A DNA stretch of 64,000 nt from Rhodopirellula sp. (GTDB lineage Bacteria > Planctomycetota > Planctomycetia > Pirellulales > Thermoguttaceae): NCBI GenBank assembly GCA_012728855.1, contig JAAYEH010000479.1:1-64000 (forward strand). Direction: 5' to 3'. Below are positions 9,612-18,771 of this stretch, one piece after another. Under the pieces are notes generated by a model that was not told the origin of the DNA, did not search any database, and was given only the letters and a program-made list of their open reading frames with translations. The first letter of the stretch is position 1, and each line of letters begins with the position of its first letter. A program made the translations under genes and the position numbers.

Positions 9612-10472
9612 TCACCCCAACTCGAACGTGGTCACTCCGAATACTTTGTCCAGTGCGATCCTGGGCGCTGCTTGCGTGTACATGCGGACGGTGGCGAAGC
9701 AAGGCTTCATGCCGTGACGCTCTGCAAGAGCGACGGCGGCGGCGTTCGTTTCGGGTGTGTCGAGAAAGACCTCTTGGCCCTCGGCGCGAGCAGCCAACGT
9801 CAACAGCAGCCGCTGCGCCCCCGCCGCGTCGTCCGCGAAAAGCGGGCCGATTTTCCATCCGCTGCGGCACGAGCGAATCATGCCATAACCGCGGAGTGTT
9901 CCCTCCTCGATCAGCGCGGCGCCATACGCATTGGGCATGGCCAACCACGCGCGGAGAAAGGACTCGCGCGGCACCGCATGGCAGTGCGAGTCATAGTCGA
10001 GAATCGCGGCGAAGTCCGCCTCGGCGATGGGGATCGCGCCCTCTTGCCGCGACCCGTGTACTTTCCCGGCATAACGAACATTGCGATAGGCCAGTCGAAA
10101 GCCGGATTTCTCGTAATTCCGCTGCTGCGCGAGCACGCCGTCCAGTCCGATGGTCCGCGCGCCCATATGGTCCATTGCAGCGCGCCAAATGCGAATGCCA
10201 TATCCCCTGCCACGATGCTCGGGATGGACGATATAGAAGCCGATGAACCCATAGGTTTCGTCGTAGGCAACGGCAGAGATACAAGCGATCGGCCTGGCGT
10301 CCGACACGGCAACGAAGAATCCGCCCGGGTCCGTCGCGAGGAAGGGCGCCGCATCGCAGACGCCGGGGTTCCAACCCTCGGCGGCGGCCCAATCCACCGC
10401 CAAGTCGACCTCGGTCCGCTGCATCGGACGTATGTAGAAAGACGATTCGTCGTTCGGATCACGGATGCCCAT
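9612..10472 (-). CDS. GNAT N-acetyltransferase with YitH/HolE-type C-terminal domain
   Basis: A 286-residue protein with an N-terminal GNAT fold: the acetyl-CoA site HPEHRGRGYGIRIW (R-G-x-G-Y-G) falls near residues 85-98, followed by GLDGVLAQQRNYEKSGF, the usual beta4-alpha4-beta5 end of the first domain. The second half (from about 160) is a second GNAT-like domain of the type found in YitH/HolE acetyltransferases and ends in a beta strand segment. It should transfer an acetyl group from acetyl-CoA to an amine; the substrate cannot be told. It lies 13 bases behind the pseudopilin gene on the same strand, so the two are probably co-transcribed. Cytoplasmic. Confidence 0.85.
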   Translation of the reverse strand: MGIRDPNDESSFYIRPMQRTEVDLAVDWAAAEGWNPGVCDAAPFLATDPGGFFVAVSDARPIACISAVAYDETYGFIGFYIVHPEHRGRGYGIRIWRAAMDHMGARTIGLDGVLAQQRNYEKSGFRLAYRNVRYAGKVHGSRQEGAIPIAEADFAAILDYDSHCHAVPRESFLRAWLAMPNAYGAALIEEGTLRGYGMIRSCRSGWKIGPLFADDAAGAQRLLLTLAARAEGQEVFLDTPETNAAAVALAERHGMKPCFATVRMYTQAAPRIALDKVFGVTTFELG

Positions 10473-10485
10473 GATTCGTCAAGGC

Positions 10486-11424
10486 TCAGAACTCGCCGGT
10501 CACTTCTCCTGCCGCGCGCGTGGTGAGTGCCTTGACGATTCTCAGTTCGATCGTCTCGGAGATGAATTGCACGCTGCCGTCGGCCATGGCGAAGTGGCAG
10601 CCGCCGGGATGATAGCTCGCGGCGCCGGCGAGGCGGAAGTTGTAGGAAGCGGCCGATATGCCGCCCTGCCGGGTCGTGGGGCCGTTGATGCCGTTGGCCA
10701 TATCGATCAAGGTGAAATTGCTCCAGACAAAGCCTCTGTAGCTCCCCGGCCCTCCCCCCGTCACTTCGGCGATCATCAGCGTGTTGCTCGTGCCGTCGAG
10801 AACGTCGGCCAGACGGCAGCCGCGCCGATCGGCCATCACGCCGTTGGCAATCGTGAAGTGCTTGGCGTAGTTGAGGGTGCAGACCCAATTGTCGCTATCG
10901 GCCACGCCGGCCATGCTGACCATCGCATAGTCGTCGCTGGCGGTCGGACCGTTGTTCGTCCCGTCCGGCCGAAGCGCGCTGGTCCAGGAGATCAACTCAC
11001 CGCCCTGCGGATCGCTGGGGCAAAGGTAACCCTGGATCACATTGCCCTGCACGGCGTAGTTGGCCGGCCATGTTGCGGACTGCCGGAAATTGAGTTGGTC
11101 ATGCAGCGACCCTTGCTCCATGAAAGGAAGAATGAGCGTTGCCCAGCCGAACCCGCTGAAGCTGGTCTGCGATTGCGCCGGCGCACAATCGGTGGCGCCG
11201 TTCCAGGCAAAGGATCCCGACGGCAGGCAACGGTGCGTATCGTGGTAATTGTGGGCGGCCAGGCCCACTTGCTTGAAGTTGTTGGCGCAATTCGACCGCC
11301 GCGCCGCTTCGCGGGCAGCTTGCACGGCGGGCAACAATAACGCAATCAAGATGCCGATAATGGCGATTACGACCAACAGTTCCACCAAGGTAAAAGCGCG
11401 CACGCGCACGGAACGACTCTGCAT
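10486..11424 (-). CDS. DUF1559 pseudopilin-like protein (H-X9-DG)
   Basis: Starts with a type IV prepilin leader and helix (RAFTLVELLVVIAIIGIL, cleavage before Phe, Glu at +5) and ends with the DUF1559 signature HPGGCHFAMADGSVQFI (His, nine residues, Asp-Gly). I use the ATG eight bases after a strong GAGGAGAGG box; an ATG 27 bases upstream has no ribosome site. About 312 residues, typical for the family, which is greatly expanded in Planctomycetota. The protein should be processed by prepilin peptidase and inserted in the inner membrane as a pseudopilus or surface component. The exact role of DUF1559 proteins is not established. Confidence 0.92.
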   Translation of the reverse strand: MQSRSVRVRAFTLVELLVVIAIIGILIALLLPAVQAAREAARRSNCANNFKQVGLAAHNYHDTHRCLPSGSFAWNGATDCAPAQSQTSFSGFGWATLILPFMEQGSLHDQLNFRQSATWPANYAVQGNVIQGYLCPSDPQGGELISWTSALRPDGTNNGPTASDDYAMVSMAGVADSDNWVCTLNYAKHFTIANGVMADRRGCRLADVLDGTSNTLMIAEVTGGGPGSYRGFVWSNFTLIDMANGINGPTTRQGGISAASYNFRLAGAASYHPGGCHFAMADGSVQFISETIELRIVKALTTRAAGEVTGEF

Positions 11425-11649
11425 CACGACCTCTCCTCTTCTCTGGTCCAATCAAGGGGTAGCTTGCCTCCGGAAGAAGAGGCAGCGCAATATATTGACA
11501 ATCCAGTAAGTGTGTACCAAAACCGTGTGAGTGTCAAGTAACTCAAGAGGATTAGGCCTTGCCCTCCGCAGCACCGCCGGAACCCGATGTGGTATACTCC
11601 AGACATATTGCGACATTCCTGGTGCTCTCGATCCAACGGAGGTTTCCTG

Positions 11650-13203
11650 GTGCGTGCTATTGCCGGCGTAGGACTGCTGATATTCCTGGGTTTCGCGGTA
11701 GCGCCCCTCGCGGGCCAGGAGATTCGCATCACCGAGTTTCAAGTCGAGGGCAATCCCCCCGATGGCGAGATGAAGATCACCCTAAACACCCAGAGCAAGG
11801 GGATCGAACTGGGGAGCTTCTGCATTCGACTTGCCGATTATACCGCGCCGGCGCCGCCGCCGGGATTCGTCCGCCAGTCCAACGGTTACGAATACCTCCA
11901 AGACGCAGCGGGCGGACTGCCGCTGCCCAATCTGGCCGATAATGGTCCCCTGGACGAAGACCCTCGCAGCGGCGGCTTCGCAATAACGATCTCGACGACA
12001 ACTTGGCCACCGGGCAAGTACCTGCTCATGGTAGCTGCGCATAACCGTCCGGCCGGAGGCCCTTACGTCCAGGACAGCCGGCCCGTGGCCTTCCGGATCG
12101 GTGGCGACGGCGAACCGGCGGAAGCGGTTGGCAATGTGCCCGGCGCCAAGCACCGCGTGGTCTACGAGAAGCCGGGCGTCTATGCCTGTTTCCCCAGTCT
12201 CACCATCCGCCCGGACGGTCGCCTGACGACTTCCTTCGGCACCCGCACACGACGGAGTCACATCGACAACAGCGGCGGTTCGCTCACGCTCGACTCCGGC
12301 GACCGCGGTCTGACCTGGACTGCCGGCGAGCATCCGGTCGTTGACCGGCGATGGCAAACCCGCGACGGACTGCTGGCGACCGCCGCCGCCCGCGGCTGGA
12401 TCCAAACCGACGCGAAACAGCGGGAAGAGTTGGAGTCGCAGGGCAAGACGGTCCTGCCGGTTCGCGACGGTGTGATTGCTTATCTGGGTGGGGCGAGTTG
12501 GCGAGTCAGCCGCGACGGCGGCAAGTCGTGGGAGTCGCACGTAATCGACGTGCCGGAGTATGTCTCCGGACTGATGGGCTTCCATCATGCGGCCAGCGAA
12601 CTGGCCGCCGCGGACGGTCTGCGGCTCGTCGCCGTCTACGGCGCTCGCATTGCGGACGTCCTCGCCGGTCGTACCTCGCGCGACGAGGTCTTCCTGCTCC
12701 GTTCCGCCGACGACGGGCAGACCTGGCAATGCCTGCCGATGTTGCCCGAAGGGCTGGGCGATTCAAAGGTCGGCTTCAACGAAACGGCGCTGGTCGAAGC
12801 CGGCGACGGTCGCATCCTGGCCTTGATGCGAACGGCGCCGGAGACCAGTCTCTATCAAAGTTTTTCGTCCGACCGAGGACTCACCTGGACCAAACCGGCC
12901 GACAGTGGCATTTCGGGGCATCCGGCGCATCTGCTCTTGCTCAAGGACGGTCGCCTGTTGGCAACGTACGGTTACCGGAAACGCCCGATGGGAATCCGCG
13001 CCTGTTTCAGCGGCGACCACGGCCGGACCTGGCAGACCGACCGAGAATGGATCCTCCGCAACGACGGGTTCGGCAGCCCCGGCGACCTCGGTTATCCGCT
13101 CACCCACGCACTGGACGACGGCCGGCTGATGACCATCTACTACTTGACCACCGACGGCATGAACACTCATATCGCTACGACGCACTGGGAGCCGCCGAAG
13201 TAG
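11650..13203 (+). CDS. Exported sialidase-like BNR/Asp-box protein
   Basis: GTG start chosen because GGAGG lies seven bases upstream and the product then opens with a signal peptide (MRAIAGVGLLIFLGFAVAPLAGQ). Longer reading from an upstream ATG would bury the signal. About 517 residues. After a ~120-residue N-terminal beta domain come at least five Asp boxes (S-x-D-x-G-x-T-W type: DSGDRGLTW, SRDGGKSW, SADDGQTW, SSDRGLTW, SGDHGRTW), the mark of a six-bladed propeller of the sialidase/neuraminidase superfamily. Known for the family: glycan cleavage or binding outside the cytoplasm. Whether it hydrolyses sialic acid is not shown, since the arginine triad cannot be assigned by eye. The next gene starts 12 bases on and is likely co-transcribed. 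Confidence 0.82.
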   Translation: MRAIAGVGLLIFLGFAVAPLAGQEIRITEFQVEGNPPDGEMKITLNTQSKGIELGSFCIRLADYTAPAPPPGFVRQSNGYEYLQDAAGGLPLPNLADNGPLDEDPRSGGFAITISTTTWPPGKYLLMVAAHNRPAGGPYVQDSRPVAFRIGGDGEPAEAVGNVPGAKHRVVYEKPGVYACFPSLTIRPDGRLTTSFGTRTRRSHIDNSGGSLTLDSGDRGLTWTAGEHPVVDRRWQTRDGLLATAAARGWIQTDAKQREELESQGKTVLPVRDGVIAYLGGASWRVSRDGGKSWESHVIDVPEYVSGLMGFHHAASELAAADGLRLVAVYGARIADVLAGRTSRDEVFLLRSADDGQTWQCLPMLPEGLGDSKVGFNETALVEAGDGRILALMRTAPETSLYQSFSSDRGLTWTKPADSGISGHPAHLLLLKDGRLLATYGYRKRPMGIRACFSGDHGRTWQTDREWILRNDGFGSPGDLGYPLTHALDDGRLMTIYYLTTDGMNTHIATTHWEPPK

Positions 13204-13215
13204 TCTTGAAAAGCC

Positions 13216-15159
13216 GTGAGAAACAAGACCATGATATCGACCGATTCACGCGCGGGATCGTTTCTTCGAGTGGCAACCGCCTTCTGCCTAGCGCTGGCCG
13301 GCAGCGCTTCCGGCGAAGAGGAACGCTTCGAGCCCGGCTCCATCGCGCTGCCGGGCAACATGGTCTCCAATCCGTCGTTCGAAGCGGCGCGACAACGCAA
13401 AGACGTGCCCGATGACTGGCACTTTTATGCGAATCCTCGATACCTTTCGCTGGTCGAAGACGGCGCGCTACACGCGTCGCGCGCGGTTCTGGTCGACCGC
13501 CCGACGCTTGAGGGAATCGTGCATGTCGCGGCGAAACAGCTCGTGCCGATTCTCCCTGAGTGCCGGTACACGCTGAGCGTTTGGGTGAACGTGGAGCTTT
13601 CGGAAGGAGGACGAGTAAACCTCTATCTCGATTTCCTGGATGCGAATAGACAGCGGATCACGGTTCGGCAGGCGAGCCGGACGGAGCCGACCAAGGGATG
13701 GGAAAAGCTGAGTCTCACTGCCCATGCACCGGCCGGCGCGGCTTACGCACAGATCCTCGTCCCCTACGTCGACGGCCGGATGCGGGTGCGGACGGACTGC
13801 GTGGCGTTGGTCTCGGATGATGGGAGACGGCCCATCGCGGATGGGATCATCCGGGATTTTGCCGCGTCGCGCCCTATGTCGTCGTCGGTCTACCTGACGT
13901 GGAAGTCGGGATGGGAACACCATGAAATCGACTTCCGCGGCGGCCCGGAGGCGGAATGGACGACGATTGCCAACGTGTGGTCCGACTTCCACAACGTGAT
14001 CCAGCTCGAACCGCAGACGGCGTATCAGTTTCGGGTGCGAGCGTTGCCGCCGCGGAGAATCGATGAGAACGGCCATCTGGTGACTGCGGCGGAACCGGTG
14101 ACCTCGCAGGTGATTCACGCCGCGACGACCGCCGTGGAGCCCAAGGTTTGGCAGAGCCTGAAGCTCTGGCCGACGAAGCACGTGCCGACGTTTCCCGACG
14201 GTCAGGCCTACCCGTGCATCGAGTTCTACGAGGGCGCGTTCTACCTGGTCGAAGCCCGCGGCTATGCGATCTATCTCTCGAAGCTCCGCCGGTCGGATTT
14301 CGGCGTTGAGTGGACGAGGGAAATCGTGCCGCGTGTGAAAGAGGTTTCGTCGTACCAGGGGATCCCTGATACCTGCGTCTTCCAAGACCGGCTCTGGGTG
14401 ATGTGGAACCGGCAGGCGACCGGCGATCCGAACTACGCGATTATGGACTCGCGCCAGCACGTGCTCACCTACGAATTCGCCACGCAGCGGCTCTCCGAAC
14501 CGATGACCATCGAGGCCACCCAGCCCGGCTGCGGAACCTGGGAAGGCGGCCTGACCGTCTACCGCGGCAAGCTCTGGATGATGTGGCTGGAAGTGAAACT
14601 CGATGGCGAGAACCGCCGCAGGACGCGGATCGTCTTGCGCCCCTATGAGAACGGCCAGTTCACCGGCACGGTCGTTTTCGACCAGTGCCCGTCGGTTTAT
14701 CCTTACGGCCCCTCCGTGAACGTTTTTGATGACCGCATGATCCTCCTCTGGTCGGACCTGGCCGCCCTGGAAAAGAAAGCGGATCACGAGCCGCTGTACT
14801 GCACGTTCTTCGACGGCGAGTCGTTTTCGTCCAGTGTGCCGATCCACGAGAAAGGCCGATCGCGCTATGCCAAGGGAGCCCAGCTTGATGACGGCTTCTA
14901 CTGCGTCTACAAGTGCAACGCGCAGCATCCGAACTCTGAATACATGTACCACGATCTGGCCCTGACGCGGATCGGTCGCGACGCCGGGCAGATCGCGACG
15001 ACCTACTGGATCGACGACGTGAAATACAACTCTTCGCCGGACATGACGTTCGACGGCGACGGCCTGGTGGTCGTTTACGGCAAGTTCGAGCACGCCTATG
15101 GCAACCGTCACGACCCGGCAATCAATCACGGCACATTTCTGGGCCGGATCACACGGTAG
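13216..15159 (+). CDS. Exported carbohydrate-binding and propeller-type protein
   Basis: About 647 residues from a GTG start; an in-frame ATG at 13231 is an alternative and neither has a good ribosome site. A signal peptide (FLRVATAFCLALAGSASG) is followed by a jelly-roll module with the CBM4/9-like opening NMVSNPSFEAA...PDDWHFY, a fibronectin-III-like segment (~230-310, ending YQFRVRALPP), then a long beta-rich region with repeated W-x-x-W and VFDDR-type strands that looks like a five- or six-bladed propeller. It follows the sialidase-like gene by 12 bases. Probably a secreted protein acting on or binding polysaccharide; enzyme activity is unproven. Confidence 0.7.
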   Translation: MRNKTMISTDSRAGSFLRVATAFCLALAGSASGEEERFEPGSIALPGNMVSNPSFEAARQRKDVPDDWHFYANPRYLSLVEDGALHASRAVLVDRPTLEGIVHVAAKQLVPILPECRYTLSVWVNVELSEGGRVNLYLDFLDANRQRITVRQASRTEPTKGWEKLSLTAHAPAGAAYAQILVPYVDGRMRVRTDCVALVSDDGRRPIADGIIRDFAASRPMSSSVYLTWKSGWEHHEIDFRGGPEAEWTTIANVWSDFHNVIQLEPQTAYQFRVRALPPRRIDENGHLVTAAEPVTSQVIHAATTAVEPKVWQSLKLWPTKHVPTFPDGQAYPCIEFYEGAFYLVEARGYAIYLSKLRRSDFGVEWTREIVPRVKEVSSYQGIPDTCVFQDRLWVMWNRQATGDPNYAIMDSRQHVLTYEFATQRLSEPMTIEATQPGCGTWEGGLTVYRGKLWMMWLEVKLDGENRRRTRIVLRPYENGQFTGTVVFDQCPSVYPYGPSVNVFDDRMILLWSDLAALEKKADHEPLYCTFFDGESFSSSVPIHEKGRSRYAKGAQLDDGFYCVYKCNAQHPNSEYMYHDLALTRIGRDAGQIATTYWIDDVKYNSSPDMTFDGDGLVVVYGKFEHAYGNRHDPAINHGTFLGRITR

Positions 15160-15312
15160 CTTGACGATCAGGCTAGATCGGTACTGGAGACGCCGGAACT
15201 GCGCTGCGTTTGATCCGGCCTACTTTCCCGGATTGCCGCACTGCCGCTTGTTATCCTCCCAGCGGCTGGTTAGAATGGCGACGTCCGGGTTACCAATGCG
15301 ACGATCACTGCC

Positions 15313-17880
15313 ATGACCGTGCTGCTCGACCAGTTCGTCGAAACGCTCTCTCAAAGCGGCCTGATGGCCCGCGGCGAGATCGAGGCGTTTCTCGATGCGC
15401 TCGATGCCGACGCGCGGCCTGAAAACGGCGAGGCGTTGGCCAGACTGCTGGTCCGGCACGGCAAGCTGACAAGGTTTCAGGCGCAGTGCATCTACCAGGG
15501 CAAGACGCGCGGCCTGATGATGGGCGACTACGTCGTGCTGGACCGCATCGGTGCCGGCGGCATGGGCCAGGTCTACAAGGCGCGGCACAAGGTGATGAAC
15601 CGTGTGGTGGCGCTAAAGACCCTGCCGCCGGCGGCCACCGACTCGGACCAGGCCGTGAAGCGCTTCCACCGCGAGATCGAGGTGGCCGCGCGGCTCTCGC
15701 ATCCCAATATCGTCACGGCCTACGATGCCCGCGAGGACCACGGCGTCCACTTCCTGGTGATGGAGTGTGTCGAGGGGACGGACCTCGCCCGGCTGGTGAA
15801 ACAGCGTGGCCGGCTACCGTTGCAGACGGCGCTCGACTACATCCTCCAGGCGGCCCGAGGGCTGGAGTACGCCCACCATCAACAGGTCATTCATCGCGAC
15901 ATCAAGCCCTCGAACCTCGTCCTGGATCGCCAAGGGACGGTCAAGATCCTGGACATGGGCTTGGCCCGACTCAACGCCATGATCGGCGCCGCCGATGAGA
16001 CCGGCGAGGAGACGCTCACCGGCACGGGGCAGGCGATGGGCACGATCGACTACATGCCGCCCGAGCAAGCGGAGAACACCCGCTCCGTCGACCAGCGGGC
16101 GGACATCTACAGCCTCGGCTGCACGTTGTACACGCTCTTGACCGGGCGCATAGTCTACCCGGAGGACACGCAGGTGGCCAGGCTGCTGGCCCACCGCGAG
16201 GCCCCGATCCCCTCGCTCATCGACCATCGGGCCGACGTGCCGGAAGCCCTCGATGGCGTTTTCCGGAAGATGGTGGCCAAGCGGCCGGAAGACCGGTACG
16301 GGACGATGACCGAAGTGATCGCCGAATTGGAAGCAATTGCCACCTCGCGGCCCGACCAGCATGCCGAGACGACGGCCTTTGAGTCGGCGTCCCAGTCCCG
16401 CGCCGAAAGAGCCGCAAGTCACGAGGAGTCACTGGCGCTGGATCTTCCGGTCATCTCGCCGGTCGATGAGTTCCTTCGAGTGCATCGGAGGGTGAGCCCG
16501 AAGGAAAAGAAGATCGCTGCGGCCGTGGCGTCGGCAGCGGTGTTGCTGGTGCTTGTTTTCGGCGTTGTGTTCACGTTCCGGACAAGCGAAGGGACGCTGG
16601 TGGTCAGCGTCAGCGACCAGGACGCGGAGATCAGTGTCGACGGCGGGAAGTTCACGCTCATGGCGCCCGGCGACGAGGAGCCGGTGGAGATGGAATTGGC
16701 CGAGGGCGAGCACACGCTGAAGGTGACCAAGGGCGGATTCCAGACGTATACGCAGACGTTCCAGATCAAGTCGGGCGGCCGAGAGGTGTTCGATGTCAAG
16801 CTGATGCCGTGGGCGACGGCCGAAGCAGACAGCGGAGAGTCGAAACCAGCACCCTCGATTGCTGAGGCCGAAATCGGGCCGGTCGCGCCAGTGCCCCCGA
16901 GCGATCCGGCGGCGTGGAAGGCGATCCTGGCGGCCGACGCCCCTGCTCCTGCCATCGCTCCCTTTGACGCGGCCACGGCGAAGAAGCACCAGCAGGCCTG
17001 GGCCGATTACCTGGGCAAGCCGGTCGAGCAGGAGGTGGAGTTGGGCGGCGGTGTGAAGCTGACGATGGTGCTGATCCCGCCGGGCGAGTTCGTGATGGGC
17101 TCCTCCGCAGAAGAACGAACTCGTTTCCTCAAAGAGGCGAAGGCGACAGGCAACCAGTGGACCATCGGGCAGATTCCCACGGAAGGGCCGCAGCATCGCG
17201 TGCGAATCACCAGGCCCTTCCGGTTGGGCCGGCATGAAGTGACCGTGGGCCAGTTTCGCCAGTTCGTCGACCAGACGGGGTACAAGACGGACGCCGAGCG
17301 GGACGGCAAGGGTGGTTATGGCAGCGTCGACGGTAAGTGGTTTCAAGACCCGCGGTTCGTTTGGAATCTTGGCCCGGGCTTCGAGCAGACGGACGAGCAC
17401 CCAGTGGTGAACGTATCGTGGAACGATACGATAGCCTTCTGCGAGTGGCTGTCGGAGAAGCAAGGCGCCGAGTGTACACTGCCAACGGAAGCGCAATGGG
17501 AATATGCCTGCCGGGCGGGCACGACGACTTTCTGGCACAGTGGGGACGACGAGGCCAGGTTGCAGGAATATGCATGGTTCAGCGCGAATTCGCGCTTTAA
17601 GGCGTATCCGGTCGGGCAGTTGGCGTCGAACGCGTTTGGCCTTTACGACATGCACGGCAACGCGCGCGAGTGGTGTGCGGATTGGCAGGAACCCGGGTAT
17701 TATGCGAACTCACCGGTGAATGACCCGGCGGGGCCTTCAGCGGGCACGAACCGCGTGGGCCGCGGCGGTAGCTGGCGCCACGGCGCCAGGGACTGCCGGT
17801 CGGCGTACCGCGACGGGAACCCGCCGGGATACCGGAACAGCAACCTGGGCTTCCGCGTCTCCCGAGTTCTGGCGAAATAG
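15313..17880 (+). CDS. Membrane Ser/Thr protein kinase fused to SUMF1-type domain
   Basis: 855 residues in four parts. Residues ~1-70 are a helical N-terminus. A Hanks-type kinase spans ~72-340 with the glycine loop [12 protein letters not shown], Lys102 (VALK), catalytic HRDIKPSN (Asp196) and DMG in place of DFG (Asp214), so it should be active. One transmembrane helix lies at ~401-422, followed by a PEGA domain (~425-500) and a formylglycine-generating-enzyme (SUMF1/EgtB-type) domain from ~605, with typical blocks [65 protein letters not shown] and RGGSW. Inferred topology: kinase inside, PEGA and SUMF1 outside. In such fusions the SUMF1 fold may act as a ligand sensor rather than an oxidase. 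Confidence 0.93.
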   Translation: MTVLLDQFVETLSQSGLMARGEIEAFLDALDADARPENGEALARLLVRHGKLTRFQAQCIYQGKTRGLMMGDYVVLDRIGAGGMGQVYKARHKVMNRVVALKTLPPAATDSDQAVKRFHREIEVAARLSHPNIVTAYDAREDHGVHFLVMECVEGTDLARLVKQRGRLPLQTALDYILQAARGLEYAHHQQVIHRDIKPSNLVLDRQGTVKILDMGLARLNAMIGAADETGEETLTGTGQAMGTIDYMPPEQAENTRSVDQRADIYSLGCTLYTLLTGRIVYPEDTQVARLLAHREAPIPSLIDHRADVPEALDGVFRKMVAKRPEDRYGTMTEVIAELEAIATSRPDQHAETTAFESASQSRAERAASHEESLALDLPVISPVDEFLRVHRRVSPKEKKIAAAVASAAVLLVLVFGVVFTFRTSEGTLVVSVSDQDAEISVDGGKFTLMAPGDEEPVEMELAEGEHTLKVTKGGFQTYTQTFQIKSGGREVFDVKLMPWATAEADSGESKPAPSIAEAEIGPVAPVPPSDPAAWKAILAADAPAPAIAPFDAATAKKHQQAWADYLGKPVEQEVELGGGVKLTMVLIPPGEFVMGSSAEERTRFLKEAKATGNQWTIGQIPTEGPQHRVRITRPFRLGRHEVTVGQFRQFVDQTGYKTDAERDGKGGYGSVDGKWFQDPRFVWNLGPGFEQTDEHPVVNVSWNDTIAFCEWLSEKQGAECTLPTEAQWEYACRAGTTTFWHSGDDEARLQEYAWFSANSRFKAYPVGQLASNAFGLYDMHGNAREWCADWQEPGYYANSPVNDPAGPSAGTNRVGRGGSWRHGARDCRSAYRDGNPPGYRNSNLGFRVSRVLAK

Positions 17881-17909
17881 GGAGGCAGAGAAGCAGAGCG
17901 AGCGGAGGT

Positions 17910-17975
17910 CGAACGGGGCTGGAGCCGTGGTGTGCGGAGCACACCCGAGCGGAGCGAGAGGTCCAGCCCCGTTCG
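17910..17975. repeat. Palindrome with 14-bp perfect arms just after the kinase gene
   Basis: Arms CGAACGGGGCTGGA and TCCAGCCCCGTTCG are exact reverse complements separated by 38 bases, and the spacer contains its own hairpin GTGTGC-GGA-GCACAC. It starts 30 bases after the kinase stop. It could fold as a cruciform-like RNA and act as a terminator, but lacks a T-run on either strand, so I class it as a dispersed palindromic repeat. Confidence 0.7.
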
Positions 17976-18085
17976 TACCGTAGCGAGCGAGGCGCGGGGG
18001 GCAAGGTGTTCCTGGGTCTGGGCGAAGCCTTAGCGCCAAACGCCCTTGAGGCAGTCTTGCATTAGGAATCGCAATTCACTAGCCC

Positions 18086-18131
18086 GACACGCGAGCGAGG
18101 GAAAACGCCGTAGAATCCTCGCTTGCGCGTC
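18086..18131. repeat. Imperfect 15-bp inverted repeat
   Basis: GACACGCGAGCGAGG at the left pairs with CCTCGCTTGCGCGTC at the right with two non-identical positions, around a 16-base loop. It lies between the kinase-proximal palindrome and the tandem repeat block. No coding potential. It looks like a member of a dispersed palindrome family rather than a gene-specific regulator. Confidence 0.55.
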
Positions 18132-18171
18132 GCACAAGTGACTTCACATAGTACGGGAGGCCGCGCGGTGT

Positions 18172-18771
18172 GCCACTGCTTGGAGTTGAACGGGCTGTCC
18201 ATCGGGACCGATGTTTCCACAACTCCAAGCAGTGCGACGTTGGGAGTCAAACGTCGCATCGCACTGCTTGTGATTGTGGTAAGCCTTACGCAAGTTGAGA
18301 ATCCGTCCAATCATAGCAGTGGCACACGGCAACCCGTTCTTCCAGAACCGTGCAAGGTCCGTCAGAGATGCCATACCGCTTGGAGTTGAACGGGCCCTCC
18401 ATCGGGACCGATGCTCCCACAACTCCAAGCAGTGCGGCGTTGGGAGTCAAGCGTCGCATCGCACTGCTTGTGATTGTGGTAAGCCTTACGCAAGTGGAGT
18501 ATCCGTCCAATCACAAGCAGTGGCACACGGCAACCCGTTCTTCCAGAACCGTGCAAGGTCCGTCAGAGATGCCAAACTGCTTGGAGTTGAACGGGCTGTC
18601 CATCGGGACCGATGTTTCCACAACTCCAAGCAGTGCGACGTTGGGAGTCAAACGTCGCATCGCACTGCTTGTGATTGTGGTAAGCCTTACGCAAGTGGAG
18701 TATCCGTCCAATCACAAGCAGTGGCACACGGCAATCGGTTCTCCCGGAATCGTGCAAGGTCAGTTAGAATC
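18172..18771. repeat. Three tandem ~200-bp units, each with several hairpins
   Basis: Units start at 18172, 18370 and 18571 (198, 201 and 201 bp; copies 2 and 3 about 90% identical). Each holds: a 14-bp stem ACTGCTTGGAGTTG / CAACTCCAAGCAGT with an inner CATCG-GGAC-CGATG hairpin; an 8-bp stem GCGACGTT / AACGTCGC; a 14-bp stem ACTGCTTGTGATTG / CAATCACAAGCAGT; and GTTCT-TCC-AGAAC. Several differences between copies keep pairing through G-U in the plus-strand RNA. Copy 1 has lost a base in the third stem and copy 2 has a mismatch in the first. The last bases overlap the UbiA gene stop. No spacers, so not CRISPR. Possible structured non-coding RNA array or mobile-element remnant. Confidence 0.8.

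Noticed and set aside
11480-11545. TTGACA boxes on both strands between the pseudopilin and sialidase-like genes
   Set aside because: Hexamers match -35 consensus, but no acceptable -10 box is found at 16-18 bases on either strand.
18172-18771. CRISPR array
   Set aside because: Repeats are ~200 bp, directly adjacent, with no unique spacers and no cas genes nearby.
18172-18771. Integron attC sites
   Set aside because: No integrase, no cassettes between units and no recognisable R/L core boxes.
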